From Erysipelotrichales bacterium (GTDB lineage: Bacteria; Bacillota_I; Bacilli_A; Erysipelotrichales; Erysipelotrichaceae), in NCBI GenBank assembly GCA_910576855.1, contig CAJTJP010000005.1, positions 44,623-108,622 on the forward strand: a stretch of 64,000 bases of DNA, in the 5' to 3' direction. Positions 43,087 to 53,800 of the stretch are shown here, one piece after another. Numbering within the stretch: position 1 is the first letter of the stretch; the number at the start of each line of letters is the position of its first letter. Under the pieces are notes generated by a model. The model was not told where the DNA came from and ran no database searches. It saw only the letters and a program-made list of their open reading frames with translations. The position numbers and the translations under genes are program-made.

Positions 43087-44217
43087 TCAATGATTCACAA
43101 CAAATGAACTTAATTCTTTTTTTACGCTGTCTAAATCATCACGAACAGCGATGTGTTGCGGACAAGCCGCCTCACATTTACCGCATTTTTGACAGTACTG
43201 TGCTGCCTTACTGCTTAACGCCGCATATTGTTTTTCGGCAGTTTCCTGATGTTCAAACACAGCCGCTTCGTTCCAAATTCTGAAATTAGCGGGAATATCC
43301 ACACCGAAGGGACAAGGCATACAATAACCGCAACCGGTGCAGCCGTTTTTCACTCGCGCATGAAGTGCCTGCGCGGTTTCATCGATAAGCTGTCGTTCCT
43401 TTTCGTTTAAAGGAGTAAACCGATGAAAGGTTTCCAAATTATCCAGCACCTGTTTCATTGAGGACATCCCGCTCAGCACTACCTTTACATTCGGTAAGCT
43501 CGCGACCCATCTCAAAGCCCATGAAGCGATAGAATAAGACGGCTCATAATCAATCAGACGCTCCTTTAAATCCACGGGTAAATCAACCAAGCGTCCACCC
43601 TTGATCGGCTCCATAACAATCAACGGAATATCAAGCTTCTTCGTAAGCTGATAACCTTTCATTCCTGCTTGTATTTGTGTATCCATGTAATTTAATTGAA
43701 TCTGACAAAAATCCCAGTCATGGTAAAGCAGTATATTATGAAAAACTTCATAATCATCATGAAAGCTGAAGCCGAGATAACGTATTTTTCCTGCTTGTTT
43801 CATTTCGGTTAAAAAAGGAATTACTTCAAGCTCTAATGTTTTCTGCCATTTTTCTTTATCTAATGCATGAATCAAATAAAAATCGATGTAATCAACCTGA
43901 AGTCGATTTAACTGTTCCTCAAATAATGCCTTAACATCTTCCTTTGTCTTCGCAAGCCATATCGGAAGCTTACTCGCTAAGTATATCTGATTGCGCGGAT
44001 ATTTTTTTATTACTTTACCGACAAACGGTTCACTTGTGCCGTTATGATACGGATATGCGGTATCAATGTAATTTACCCCCTCATTGATTGCTTTATCGAG
44101 CATTTGTTCGGCGATTTCTTCATCAATTTCATTGTTTTCATTTAAAGGAAAACGCATGCAGCCAAAGCCTAACAAAGAAGGCTTCGCAGTTAATGTTTTG
44201 ATATGCTTGTATTCCAT
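43087..44217 (-). CDS. Aldo/keto reductase with C-terminal 2[4Fe-4S] ferredoxin domain
   Basis: 376 residues. TIM-barrel aldo/keto reductase (NYIDTAYPYHNGTSEPFVG with catalytic Asp and Tyr; FYLIHALDKEKW) followed by two Cys clusters, CTGCGYCMPC and CQKCGKCEAACP, that bind iron-sulfur centres. This fusion is common in anaerobic Bacillota; electron route and substrate are unknown. AAGGAGGGA precedes the ATG. Own promoter at 44245-44273. Confidence 0.9.
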   Translation of the reverse strand: MEYKHIKTLTAKPSLLGFGCMRFPLNENNEIDEEIAEQMLDKAINEGVNYIDTAYPYHNGTSEPFVGKVIKKYPRNQIYLASKLPIWLAKTKEDVKALFEEQLNRLQVDYIDFYLIHALDKEKWQKTLELEVIPFLTEMKQAGKIRYLGFSFHDDYEVFHNILLYHDWDFCQIQLNYMDTQIQAGMKGYQLTKKLDIPLIVMEPIKGGRLVDLPVDLKERLIDYEPSYSIASWALRWVASLPNVKVVLSGMSSMKQVLDNLETFHRFTPLNEKERQLIDETAQALHARVKNGCTGCGYCMPCPFGVDIPANFRIWNEAAVFEHQETAEKQYAALSSKAAQYCQKCGKCEAACPQHIAVRDDLDSVKKELSSFVVNH

Positions 44218-44244
44218 AATATCCCTCCTTGGTTTTCTGCTTTT

Positions 44245-44273
44245 ATTGTAATGCAGTTTATGTATAATCGCAA
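44245..44273 (-). promoter_or_regulatory. Promoter of the aldo/keto reductase
   Basis: Minus strand TTGCGA (44268-44273), 17-base spacer, TACAAT (44245-44250). Confidence 0.6.
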
Positions 44274-44283
44274 GCTATAATAA

Positions 44284-44324
44284 AAAAGAAGCAATATTTA
44301 TAGAGTGAAATATTTGCTTCTTTT
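44284..44324 (-). terminator. Terminator of the pyridoxamine kinase gene
   Basis: AAAAGAAGCAA...TTGCTTCTTTT hairpin five bases past the stop; symmetric, so it may work in both directions. Confidence 0.85.
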
Positions 44325-44328
44325 AAAA

Positions 44329-45195
44329 TCATATGTTTGACTTAGATTGGCATAACGCAATATAATCAGCTAAGAACGGTTCAAAACAGATGCCGTTTCG
44401 TTCCGACTGTGAAGCATTATGACTGAATTTCATACATTGAATCGTATAGGCCATAGCTGTTTGACATGCCTGTGTGAGAGTTTGATTGTTTAGGTAAGCT
44501 CCGAGGAATGCAGAGGTGAATAGATCGCCGCTGCCGTGATAATGGTAAGGCAGACGTTCAGCCATCAAAAGCCTTGGCTTTTCGTTACCACTCAGACAAG
44601 CACAGCCAAGCTGATGCTCAGATAATGAAGCACCGGTTAAAATGATATCCGCTTGATAGCGCCGCTTCAGTTCCGTTGTGATTCTGAATAATTCTGCTTC
44701 ACTGTATGGCTCAATTTGAAAAGGTTCATCTAACAACATATAGGCTTCCGTCATATTCGGGGTTATGATTTCTGCGTTATGACACAATTCCTTCATACCG
44801 AGCTCCACTTCATCGGAAAGTGAGGCATAGCGCTTGCCGTGATCGCCCATAACGGGATCTGCTAAATGAAGTGCATCGGGATATTGTTGAAATGCGCATA
44901 TTATCGAATCCAGCTGTTGTTTATCGGATGCATAGCCGCTGTATATCGCATCTGCAGAAAACGCAATATTCTCCCAATGACGCAATATTGCGTTCATATC
45001 ATTTTGCAGACCATGCTTATGAGGACTGCCGAAGCCGCCGGTATGCGTTGATAATAACGCGGTAGGAAGCGGACTGACATGTAAACCAGCTGCATTTAAA
45101 ATCGGCAGTGCTACCGTCAGTGAGCATTTCCCGTAACAGGATATATCTTGTATACATATTACATGCTTGATTACGCTTGAATGATTATCAGTCAT
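44329..45195 (-). CDS. Pyridoxamine/pyridoxal kinase (PdxY/PdxK-like)
   Basis: 288 residues of the ribokinase-like pyridoxal kinase family, making pyridoxal phosphate by salvage. Signatures: CIQDISCYGKCSLTVALPIL and STHTGGFG near the N-terminus, HLADPVMGDHGKRYA, ITPNMTEAYMLL, and the catalytic GSGDLFTSAFLGAYL. Close to the Gram-positive branch annotated pyridoxamine kinase. Ribosome binding site is weak (GGCGG). A near-perfect promoter lies about 110 bases upstream. Confidence 0.88.
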   Translation of the reverse strand: MTDNHSSVIKHVICIQDISCYGKCSLTVALPILNAAGLHVSPLPTALLSTHTGGFGSPHKHGLQNDMNAILRHWENIAFSADAIYSGYASDKQQLDSIICAFQQYPDALHLADPVMGDHGKRYASLSDEVELGMKELCHNAEIITPNMTEAYMLLDEPFQIEPYSEAELFRITTELKRRYQADIILTGASLSEHQLGCACLSGNEKPRLLMAERLPYHYHGSGDLFTSAFLGAYLNNQTLTQACQTAMAYTIQCMKFSHNASQSERNGICFEPFLADYIALCQSKSNI

Positions 45196-45304
45196 AGGAA
45201 TACCGCCTTTATTGGGTTAGTTTTTATTCTAAGCCTAAGCTATAGATAATGATTCAGTTACCTTTATTTCCTTATAGGAAAATTTTGTTTTCTGTTTCGT
45301 TATG

Positions 45305-45333
45305 ATTATATAGAGGCATACAGCGATTGTCAA
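45305..45333 (-). promoter_or_regulatory. Consensus promoter of the pyridoxamine kinase gene
   Basis: Minus strand TTGACA (45328-45333), 17-base spacer, TATAAT (45305-45310): perfect consensus. Confidence 0.85.
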
Positions 45334-45353
45334 GACAAGCGTATATTGTAGTG

Positions 45354-45396
45354 AAAAAGCTGTAATGTGCAGTCTTTTTCTACTGTCATCACAGCT
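45354..45396 (-). terminator. Terminator of P2
   Basis: Minus strand AGCTGT...ACAGCT with an inner CAGT...ACTG pairing, then TTTTTC, 21 bases past the P2 stop. Confidence 0.8.
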
Positions 45397-45416
45397 ATTA
45401 TAAAATTATAATATTT

Positions 45417-48400
45417 TTATTTTCTATTATGAATATTGCCGGATAAATACTTGAATGATAAATAACTGATAATACCCATGCCCAATAACAGAAGCTCGAT
45501 ATACATCATTAGATCGGTTTCATCTCCTGTAATGGCTCCGCCTACGTTGTCTCCCGGATAATAGCTTCCTTTGACATCGCTATCATCATCTGATGGTTTT
45601 TCTGTATCATCAGTATCATTGAAATCCATTGTGTCATACGGCAGATCGCCGTCAACATTTTTATTTGGCTTCCATTCGGTGATTTTCTTGATGTTTTCAT
45701 CAGGTTTTCCATCTCCGTCTGTATCTACATTGATATCGGGTTTACCATCTCCGTTACTGTCAATGTTTGTATCGGGAATACCATCGCCATCTACATCAAT
45801 ATTAAGATCAGGGTTACCGTCTCCGTCTAAATCAATGTTGATATCCGGTCGACCATCACCGTCACTATCGATATTTAATAACGGATTAATTTTCATCGTA
45901 TCGTAACGAAAATTCTTGTGCGTATAATCCTTATTCGGTTTCCATACATTGATTGGTGAAAGATTTGTATTCGCGATATTGTCATTATCGGTATCTACAT
46001 TAATGTCAGCCTTCATATCACCGTTTGTGTCGATATTGATGTCAGGAATTCTGTCTCCGTCTACATCAATGTTTATTGTCGGTTTAACATTTGTGCCCGT
46101 ACAATATTCTTCAAGGATTCCGTTATCGATGTCTGCCTTGACACACTTGGTAGGTTTCCAATCAGCTTTCTTTAATATAACCAAATTAAGATCAGGCTTG
46201 CCGTCATTGTCAGTATCAATATTCAAATCAGGAATACCATCACCGTCACTGTCAATGTTGAAATCAGGAATTCCGTCATAATCTCGATCACCGTTTACGA
46301 CGATCCATTTATTAGTGTTCGGGTCCTTCCATTTGATGTTCAAGTCCGGACATCCATCACCGTCAGGATCGTTGAAATCAGGTTTACCATCTCCATCCAC
46401 ATCAACATCAATTTTCTTTAGCTCTACCTCATGGCAGCTCTCTGTGCCTGTGTTACCTGCATTGTCAGTCGGTATTACGCACACTTTATAAATGCCTGTT
46501 GTCTCACTGATTGTGATGCTTGCCTTTTCATTAGTGACAGTCAAGGTGCCGTCCTTGATTGATTCCTCAGTTCCGTCTGTAATTTTATATACCTTATACG
46601 CGATTTCCTTTGTCCCGCTTACCTTAAGGTCGTCTTTGGAATCATCCGTTGTGATTTCAAACGCTGTTCCCGGCTTAAAGAATATTCCGCCGCTCAGCTT
46701 ATTAATAATATCTTGAAGCTTGTTGTTTGAATCTTTGGCTTTAATGTTCTTTACCTTAGGTGCCGTCTTATCGATTTTGATAGTTTCTTGTTTCTCTTTC
46801 GTAATTGCCCCGCTGTCCTTTTTCATCCAAAAGCTTTGATTTGTTTCCCCTTCTTTTGTCACTGTGACTTGGTTTGGCCTCCATGTGCTTTGATCCAACG
46901 ACAAGTTGATATATTCTGCGTGATCACTGATGATGTTCACATCCTTATTTGTCCATCCGCCTGTGTATAAGGTATTGCTTCCGTCATTTAACTCCAAATG
47001 ATACCAATCATCCTCTATAGTTTCCTCAGTTATTTTTAAGGTTCCCTCTTTAAAAGTAAAGCTGTAATTTGGATAAGTCTTGTTTAATGTATTACTATCT
47101 CCCTTGATCGGATAAGCTCCCGCGTTGCTGTCTGTTTTGGCGGTTGTGCTTAGCTTAATATCATTTTCTTGTATTACATCTTGTACTCCGTTCCATGATA
47201 CTAACTCACTTCTGAAATCTTGATACGTCAGTGTTGGATTCTGTTCTCCCTTTAGCTTCTCTTTATCATCAATGATGATTTCGATCGGTTTCGGCAACAC
47301 CTGTACCATGATCGTTTTACTTAACGGTGTTTCTCCGTCTGCCGTTCTCGTTACCTTTATTTTGATCGTTGTCGTTCCGCTGTACTTCAGCGCATCAAAT
47401 TCTGCCTTGTTTCCTGTTACGGTAGGATTGGAGATATACGTTGTGTTATCCACCTCAAACGTATAGTTTACATTGATACTGCTTGAATCATCCTGTAGAC
47501 TTCTGATTGTGAAATGATCGCCGTATATGATTTTTCCCGGGCTTGATACTGCCAACATATTCTCATCAGGCCCCATGATATGAAGGATGCCGTCTGCCTC
47601 TGCTTTATTGTAGTTTCGATTTCCCTGTTTTTCTACATGAAGCGGAATATCAATTCCGTTTTCTCCGTCATAATCATACTCTATCTCAATTCCGTCATTC
47701 GTCCATGCGGTTGATGTATTTACGCTCGTATCCACTGTAATATAGTAATCGGTATCATTTACTGTGACTCCGCCGGCATTACTTGATAGGTCTTGTTCAT
47801 TGATGACCGGTGTTACCTTACCTTTTCCGTTTGTCGCATATGTCACATCCGCAAACGATATCGTTTGTTCTGCCTTTTTGATGTTGATCGGCAGTTCGAT
47901 TGTTTTATCCGCATAATTGCCTGTAGGATCATGACTTGTCGCCTCTACGATCACCTTGCCCATTTGTGTATTCAAGCTTGCGTTTAAGATATGAACCAAG
48001 CCATCACTGTCTACCGATATCACATCAGTAGGGCTTCCGTTTTTCAGTTTATAAGTTACTGTACTTCCGGTTGGATTTCCTGCCGTATATAACTGGAATG
48101 TCTTATCCTTTTCATATACTTCCTCATAGGCTTTATATTTATCCGTTTGTTTCGGAAGCTCATTTCCTGCATTATCTGTGTAAATGAAGTTTTGTGAACC
48201 TGCCGTTACCGTGAAAGTCAATTCCGCTGTTGCGTTTGCTTGTCCTATTCCACCCTGCTTCTCAGCAACAATCGTTACTGTTCCTACTCCGTGAATTGTG
48301 ATTGATCCGCTGTCTTCATTTATCTCTATGACATTTGTTGAGCCGTCTTTGATCTTATACTTCACAGGATTACTGTTACTGCTTCCTTTGACTGTTGCAT

Positions 48401-50729
48401 ATACCGTGACATTCGTATCGGTTGCCTTAGCACTCTTTGTCGTTATCGCTACATTGGAGCTGCTGTTCTCATAGAATTTCAAATCCTCTGCCGCTGCCAT
48501 TCCGACATTGATCGTTACCGGTATTTCTTTCGTACTCCATTTGTCACTCACTGTTACGGTAATGGAATAGCTTCCTACTGCCAAATTCGCTTTTGTGGTG
48601 ATTACACCTGTGCTTGCATTTACCGCAAAGAAGCTTCCGTCTCCGTCATTCTTTAATCCATACGTATAGGTGAATTTGCTTCCTGTTACATCATCCGGCG
48701 TTCCCGGTGATCCTTTGATTGTTCCTATCGTTCCGTTGATTTTAATATTAGGATCATTCGCACTAAAGGTCGGTGTACTGATATCACTTGAATTGGCATG
48801 AGGGGTTACACTGCCGTTTACCTCTGCATAAACTACAATTTCTTTTTCTGCATAAGCTGAATTATAGTTATCATTTCCGCTGCTTGAATCATCATCTGCG
48901 GTTGCCCGTATTTTCACTTTTCCGTAAGCACCGTTTCCTTTATAAGTAATCGCACCTGTATCAGAATCAATATCAATCAGTCCGATATCTCCGCCTACCT
49001 TTGAATAAGTAATCTTTACATCACTGTAGTTTGGTGCGGCTGTCGCTGTTTCATTCCAAACTGTAGCTGCATCTGTGATTGATTTCTTCGTTTGATTGGA
49101 ATCATCAAAAGCTACCGTTAAGCCTGTCTTTTCCACTGTGAATGAGGTACATACCTTAGAATCAGATGTTGCCGCAGTCGGATCACCGTTCGCATCCTTA
49201 GCATTTACACAGAATTTATAAGCTCCTGCCTTTAATCCACCGTTCACTAAATCAGGTGCATTACTTTTGATTTTCACATTCAGTGAGGTACTGCTTGAAG
49301 CACCGCTGCTGTTCAAACCGTCTATTTCAAAGTTTTGATACGTATTATCGCCGTTTATTTCAATCGTATAAGTAAGCGGCATCACCCCTTGCGGATTCAC
49401 CATTATCTTACCTACTGCCTGACCGGCATTCACATTCTTACTGAATTCATAATCGTTACCGGCACTCGCACCACTCTGCGGTGTTTTTGTATAAGTAATC
49501 TTATGCAGTTCTACAATTTCTAACGGCATTAAATCTGAAATAGCTGAGCTTTCTACAGGTAAGTTAGAAGATGCATCATATTCCTCATTAATAACAGCCA
49601 CTTGATATTTACCTACAGGAATACCTGTTAAGTCTAACGTGTAATCATTCGTACCGTTTTTTGTTGCTTCTAGCATTTTATAATATTGAATATCAGTTCC
49701 TGTTTCATTATACATGATAACTGATATATGAGCGTTAATACCTGTATTTGCAGTTACCGACAAATCTACACTGCTGTTTTTCATTACCTTACTAGTGCTT
49801 TGACTGTTTCTTTTGATGTCTTGTAAAGAGGCAGTCAATGATGATTGAATTCGTAATTTATTCGGATTCAATTCATTATTTTCATTTAAATTCGCTGTAT
49901 CTAAGATATAACTATGCCAATTTTTATCTGTATAAGAAGTATCAGATGCAAACATTATTTTGGTTTTATCGATTAACGCAAACGGTCGTATTGCGAATTT
50001 TATGATATTTGCTCCGCTGCTGACCCAATTCCTGCTGTTAGCCCAAGCAATTTTTTCATTTCTCGAAATCGAATTACCTGTAGTCATATCAGTAAAATCG
50101 TAATTGACAGAAGCTATGCTCAAAGGCCACTGCACTGCATTATTGTACGTATTCCGGTATGATCCACCATTATCGGTAGGGGAAGTAATATATCCGTCAA
50201 GCCAGTAGGTGACGGCAGATTTATAAGCACGATCATTTAATGATAATCCGAAAATTCCGCCGGTTCTGACATCGTTTATGGAAGGTAATACGGGTGCTGT
50301 AGTGATGATTGCAGCTTCGCTGCTGTTAGTTTGGATTTTTGCGACTTCACTCTTCAGAGGTGTGACAGGGCAAAATTGAATTGCATAATTGCTGCTACCG
50401 TTATTATATCTTAAACAATAGCTTTCTCTGTTCGCAACGCTTTGAGGTGTTGTGGTAACAGGTACACTGCTGTCATATGTTGCAATGGCATTAACCAAAG
50501 GCTTACTGCTCATCAATACATAACTTCCGTTATTATCATTATTTCCGATATCCCATACAATTTCCTTATTATTATATTTACCTAATACGACCTTGGCCCC
50601 TTTAGGCAATTGAAAAGCAGGAGCAGATTGTGCATTTAATATAAATTTTAAATTCTCATTAATAAACTTATAACCTATTGTCAGAGTACCAAGGATACAT
50701 ATTAGTATCACAATAAATTTTCTTTTCAT
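45417..50729 (-). CDS. Giant surface protein P2
   Basis: 1770 residues of the same family as P1. Signal/anchor helix about 4-22 (VILICILGTLTIGYKFI). The head (about 30-400) resembles P1/P3 only in general form, ending IRPFALIDKTKIMFASD. The stalk begins with the shared TPQSGASAGNDYEFSKNVN junction; MBG modules, WYHLELNDGSNT Ig-like module, and about twenty DxDGDGxPD repeats follow, then YYPGDNVGGAITGDETDL and a final helix. 540 bases of its 3' part (45946-46485) are identical to P3. Upstream lies the switch segment in the orientation without the predicted promoter, so P2 may be off in this genome (inference). AGGAAGGAATTC precedes the ATG. Confidence 0.85.
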   Translation of the reverse strand: MKRKFIVILICILGTLTIGYKFINENLKFILNAQSAPAFQLPKGAKVVLGKYNNKEIVWDIGNNDNNGSYVLMSSKPLVNAIATYDSSVPVTTTPQSVANRESYCLRYNNGSSNYAIQFCPVTPLKSEVAKIQTNSSEAAIITTAPVLPSINDVRTGGIFGLSLNDRAYKSAVTYWLDGYITSPTDNGGSYRNTYNNAVQWPLSIASVNYDFTDMTTGNSISRNEKIAWANSRNWVSSGANIIKFAIRPFALIDKTKIMFASDTSYTDKNWHSYILDTANLNENNELNPNKLRIQSSLTASLQDIKRNSQSTSKVMKNSSVDLSVTANTGINAHISVIMYNETGTDIQYYKMLEATKNGTNDYTLDLTGIPVGKYQVAVINEEYDASSNLPVESSAISDLMPLEIVELHKITYTKTPQSGASAGNDYEFSKNVNAGQAVGKIMVNPQGVMPLTYTIEINGDNTYQNFEIDGLNSSGASSSTSLNVKIKSNAPDLVNGGLKAGAYKFCVNAKDANGDPTAATSDSKVCTSFTVEKTGLTVAFDDSNQTKKSITDAATVWNETATAAPNYSDVKITYSKVGGDIGLIDIDSDTGAITYKGNGAYGKVKIRATADDDSSSGNDNYNSAYAEKEIVVYAEVNGSVTPHANSSDISTPTFSANDPNIKINGTIGTIKGSPGTPDDVTGSKFTYTYGLKNDGDGSFFAVNASTGVITTKANLAVGSYSITVTVSDKWSTKEIPVTINVGMAAAEDLKFYENSSSNVAITTKSAKATDTNVTVYATVKGSSNSNPVKYKIKDGSTNVIEINEDSGSITIHGVGTVTIVAEKQGGIGQANATAELTFTVTAGSQNFIYTDNAGNELPKQTDKYKAYEEVYEKDKTFQLYTAGNPTGSTVTYKLKNGSPTDVISVDSDGLVHILNASLNTQMGKVIVEATSHDPTGNYADKTIELPINIKKAEQTISFADVTYATNGKGKVTPVINEQDLSSNAGGVTVNDTDYYITVDTSVNTSTAWTNDGIEIEYDYDGENGIDIPLHVEKQGNRNYNKAEADGILHIMGPDENMLAVSSPGKIIYGDHFTIRSLQDDSSSINVNYTFEVDNTTYISNPTVTGNKAEFDALKYSGTTTIKIKVTRTADGETPLSKTIMVQVLPKPIEIIIDDKEKLKGEQNPTLTYQDFRSELVSWNGVQDVIQENDIKLSTTAKTDSNAGAYPIKGDSNTLNKTYPNYSFTFKEGTLKITEETIEDDWYHLELNDGSNTLYTGGWTNKDVNIISDHAEYINLSLDQSTWRPNQVTVTKEGETNQSFWMKKDSGAITKEKQETIKIDKTAPKVKNIKAKDSNNKLQDIINKLSGGIFFKPGTAFEITTDDSKDDLKVSGTKEIAYKVYKITDGTEESIKDGTLTVTNEKASITISETTGIYKVCVIPTDNAGNTGTESCHEVELKKIDVDVDGDGKPDFNDPDGDGCPDLNIKWKDPNTNKWIVVNGDRDYDGIPDFNIDSDGDGIPDLNIDTDNDGKPDLNLVILKKADWKPTKCVKADIDNGILEEYCTGTNVKPTINIDVDGDRIPDINIDTNGDMKADINVDTDNDNIANTNLSPINVWKPNKDYTHKNFRYDTMKINPLLNIDSDGDGRPDINIDLDGDGNPDLNIDVDGDGIPDTNIDSNGDGKPDINVDTDGDGKPDENIKKITEWKPNKNVDGDLPYDTMDFNDTDDTEKPSDDDSDVKGSYYPGDNVGGAITGDETDLMMYIELLLLGMGIISYLSFKYLSGNIHNRK

Positions 50730-50762
50730 AAGAATTCCTTCCTTTCTATTATGTCTACAAAT

Positions 50763-50862
50763 GTAGACTTAAATAGAGATAGGAAAAAATTATTGAAATA
50801 TATGTTTCTGAATAGAAAAACAGGCATTTTCGATTAAAAAACACCTGTTTCATATTGTCTAC
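50763..50862. repeat. Invertible segment, copy A (P2/P3 intergenic)
   Basis: GTAGAC (50763-50768) and GTCTAC (50857-50862) bound 88 bases that are the reverse complement of the segment at 56324-56411 with one mismatch (50831). A further GTCTAC-AAAT (50753-50762) precedes. Read toward P2, the AAACAGG...CCTG hairpin is followed by TTTTTCTATT, a good terminator for P3 transcripts. Confidence 0.9.
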
Positions 50863-50878
50863 CTAATCAGACCTTTAT

Positions 50879-53800
50879 TTATTGAAATGTATCTTTCTGT
50901 TTTTTGTATATCAGATAACTTATCAATCCAATACTAAGCAATATGGTATTGATATAGAGTATTAGATTTGTTGAATCTCCTGTAATGGCTCCGCCTACGT
51001 TGTCTCCCGGATAATAGCTTCCTTTGACATCCGTATCATCATCTGATGGTTTTTTTGTTTCATCAATATCATTGAAATCCATTGTGTCATAAGGTAAATC
51101 TCCGTCAACATTTTTGTTTGGTTTCCATTCAGTGATATCCTTGATGTTTTCATCAGGTTTTCCATCTCCGTCTGTATCTACATTGATATCGGGCTTACCA
51201 TCTCCATCTCCGTCAATGTTTGTATCGGGAATGCCGTCGCCATCTACATCGATATTGATATCAGGTTCACCATCCCCGTCTAAATCAATGTTGATGTCCG
51301 GTCTGCCGTCACCGTCACTGTCGATGTTTAACAGTGGATCGATTTTCATCGTGTCATAACGGAAATTCTTGTGCGTATAATCCTTATTCGGTTTCCACAC
51401 ATTGATTGGTGAAAGATTTGTATTCGCGATATTGTCATTATCGGTATCTACATTAATGTCAGCCTTCATATCACCGTTTGTGTCGATATTGATGTCAGGA
51501 ATTCTGTCTCCGTCTACATCAATGTTTATTGTCGGTTTAACATTTGTGCCCGTACAATATTCTTCAAGGATTCCGTTATCGATGTCTGCCTTGACACACT
51601 TGGTAGGTTTCCAATCAGCTTTCTTTAATATAACCAAATTAAGATCAGGCTTGCCGTCATTGTCAGTATCAATATTCAAATCAGGAATACCATCACCGTC
51701 ACTGTCAATGTTGAAATCAGGAATTCCGTCATAATCTCGATCACCGTTTACGACGATCCATTTATTAGTGTTCGGGTCCTTCCATTTGATGTTCAAGTCC
51801 GGACATCCATCACCGTCAGGATCGTTGAAATCAGGTTTACCATCTCCATCCACATCAACATCAATTTTCTTTAGCTCTACCTCATGGCAGCTCTCTGTGC
51901 CTGTGTTACCTGCATTGTCAGTCGGTATTACGCACACTCTATAAATGCCTGTTGTCTCACCGATTGTGATGCTTGCCTTTTCATTGGTGACTGTCAATGT
52001 TCCGTCTTTGATTAATTCATCGCCAGCCCTCGCTTGTGATTCTAACTTATAAACCTTATAAGCAATTTCTTTCGTTCCGCTTACTTTAAGATCATCCTTG
52101 GAATCATCGGTAGTAATTTCAAATGCTGTTCCCGGTTTAAAGAAGATTCCACCGCTTAGCTTATTGATGATATCTTGAAGCTTGTTGTTTGAATCTTTGG
52201 CTTTAATGTTCTTTACCTTAGGTGCCGTCTTATCGATTTTGATAGTTTCTTGTTTCTCTTTCGTAATTGCCCCGCTGTCCTTTTTCATCCAAAAGCTTTG
52301 GTTTGTTTCTCCTTCTATTGAAATTGTTACCTGTGTCGGTTTCCATGTGCTTTGGTCTAAGGATAGATTAATGTACTCGTTGTGATCCGATACAATATTG
52401 ATATCCTTATTTACCCATCCACCTGTATAAGCGGTATTGTTTCCGTCATCTAACTCCAAGTGATACCAATCATCCTCGATAGTTTCCTCAGTTATTTTTA
52501 AGGTCCCTTCCTTGAAGCTAAAGCTGTAGTTTGAATAAGTCTTGTTTAAGCTGTTACTGTCTCCCTTGATTGGATAGCTTCCTGCATTACTGTTTGTTTT
52601 TGCGGTTGTGCTTAACTTGATATCATTTTCTTGTATCACATCTTGCACACCGTTCCATGATACTAAGTCACTGCTGAAATCCTGATAGGTCAATGTTGGA
52701 TTGATTTCTCCCTTTAGCTTTTCTTTATCATCGATGATGATTTCAATCGGCTTTGGAAGCACTGTTACCTGTACCTGTTTACTTAACATCGTTTCTCCGT
52801 CTGCCGTTCTTGTAACCGTGATCGTTGTTTTATTGCTTCCGCTGAATTGCTTGGCATCAAACTCGGCACTGTTTCCGTTCACTGTCGGATTGGAGATATA
52901 AGTCGTTTTATCAACCTCGAATGTGTACTGTACATTCGTGCTGTCCGCATCATACTGGCTACTTCGTATTGTGAAGTGATCGCCGTAGATGATTTGTCCC
53001 GGACTCGTGATAGCTAAGATGTTTTCATCAGGTCCCATAATATGGATAGTTCCGTCTGCTTCCGCCGCTTTATAGTTTCGATTCATTGGTTTTGTCGCAT
53101 GAATTTTGATATCTTTTCCTGTATCTCCGCTGTAGTTATAATCGATTGTTTTATTGTCATTCGTCCATGCGATGGTATGATCCTCGTTGGTATCTACCTC
53201 TATCAATACATCGCCATCTGTATCGACAACTCCGTCAACCTCTGTGACCGGTGTTACCTTGCCTTTACCGTTTGTCACATAGATTGGTTTCTCTTTGAAG
53301 CTGATCGTTCTTGTACCCTTTTCTATATTGATTGACAGCTCAATCGTTTTATCTGCATAGTTTCCGCTTGGATCATGACTGGTTGCCTGTACAATTACCT
53401 TACCCATTTGATTATTCAATGAAGCATTTAATATCGTTACTAATCCACCCGCATCTACTGATATCACATCCGTAGGACTGCCTGCCTTTAATTGATACAT
53501 TACCGTAGAACCGGTTGGATTACCTGCGGTATATAACTGTATTGTTTTGTTTGGCGCATATACCTCACTGTATGCCTTATAGCTGCTTCCATCCTTCGGC
53601 AGCTCATTTCCCGCATCATCTGTATAGATGAAGTTTTGTGTTCCCGCTGTGACTGTAAAGGTTAGCTCAGCTACTGCCTTTGCCTGTCCGACTCCGCCTT
53701 CCTTTTCCGCTACGATCGTTACCGTTCCGACACCGTTGATTGTCACTACTCCGCTGTTTGGATTGATCGTGATGATATTTGTGGAACCATCCTTGATTCT

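Noticed and set aside
45571..46281. Plus-strand open frames opposite the calcium repeats (also at 5623, 51114, 51402, 56669, 56957)
   Set aside because: They read as SGIPSPSxS-type repeats that are simply the antisense of DxDGDGxPD codons; no ribosome binding sites.
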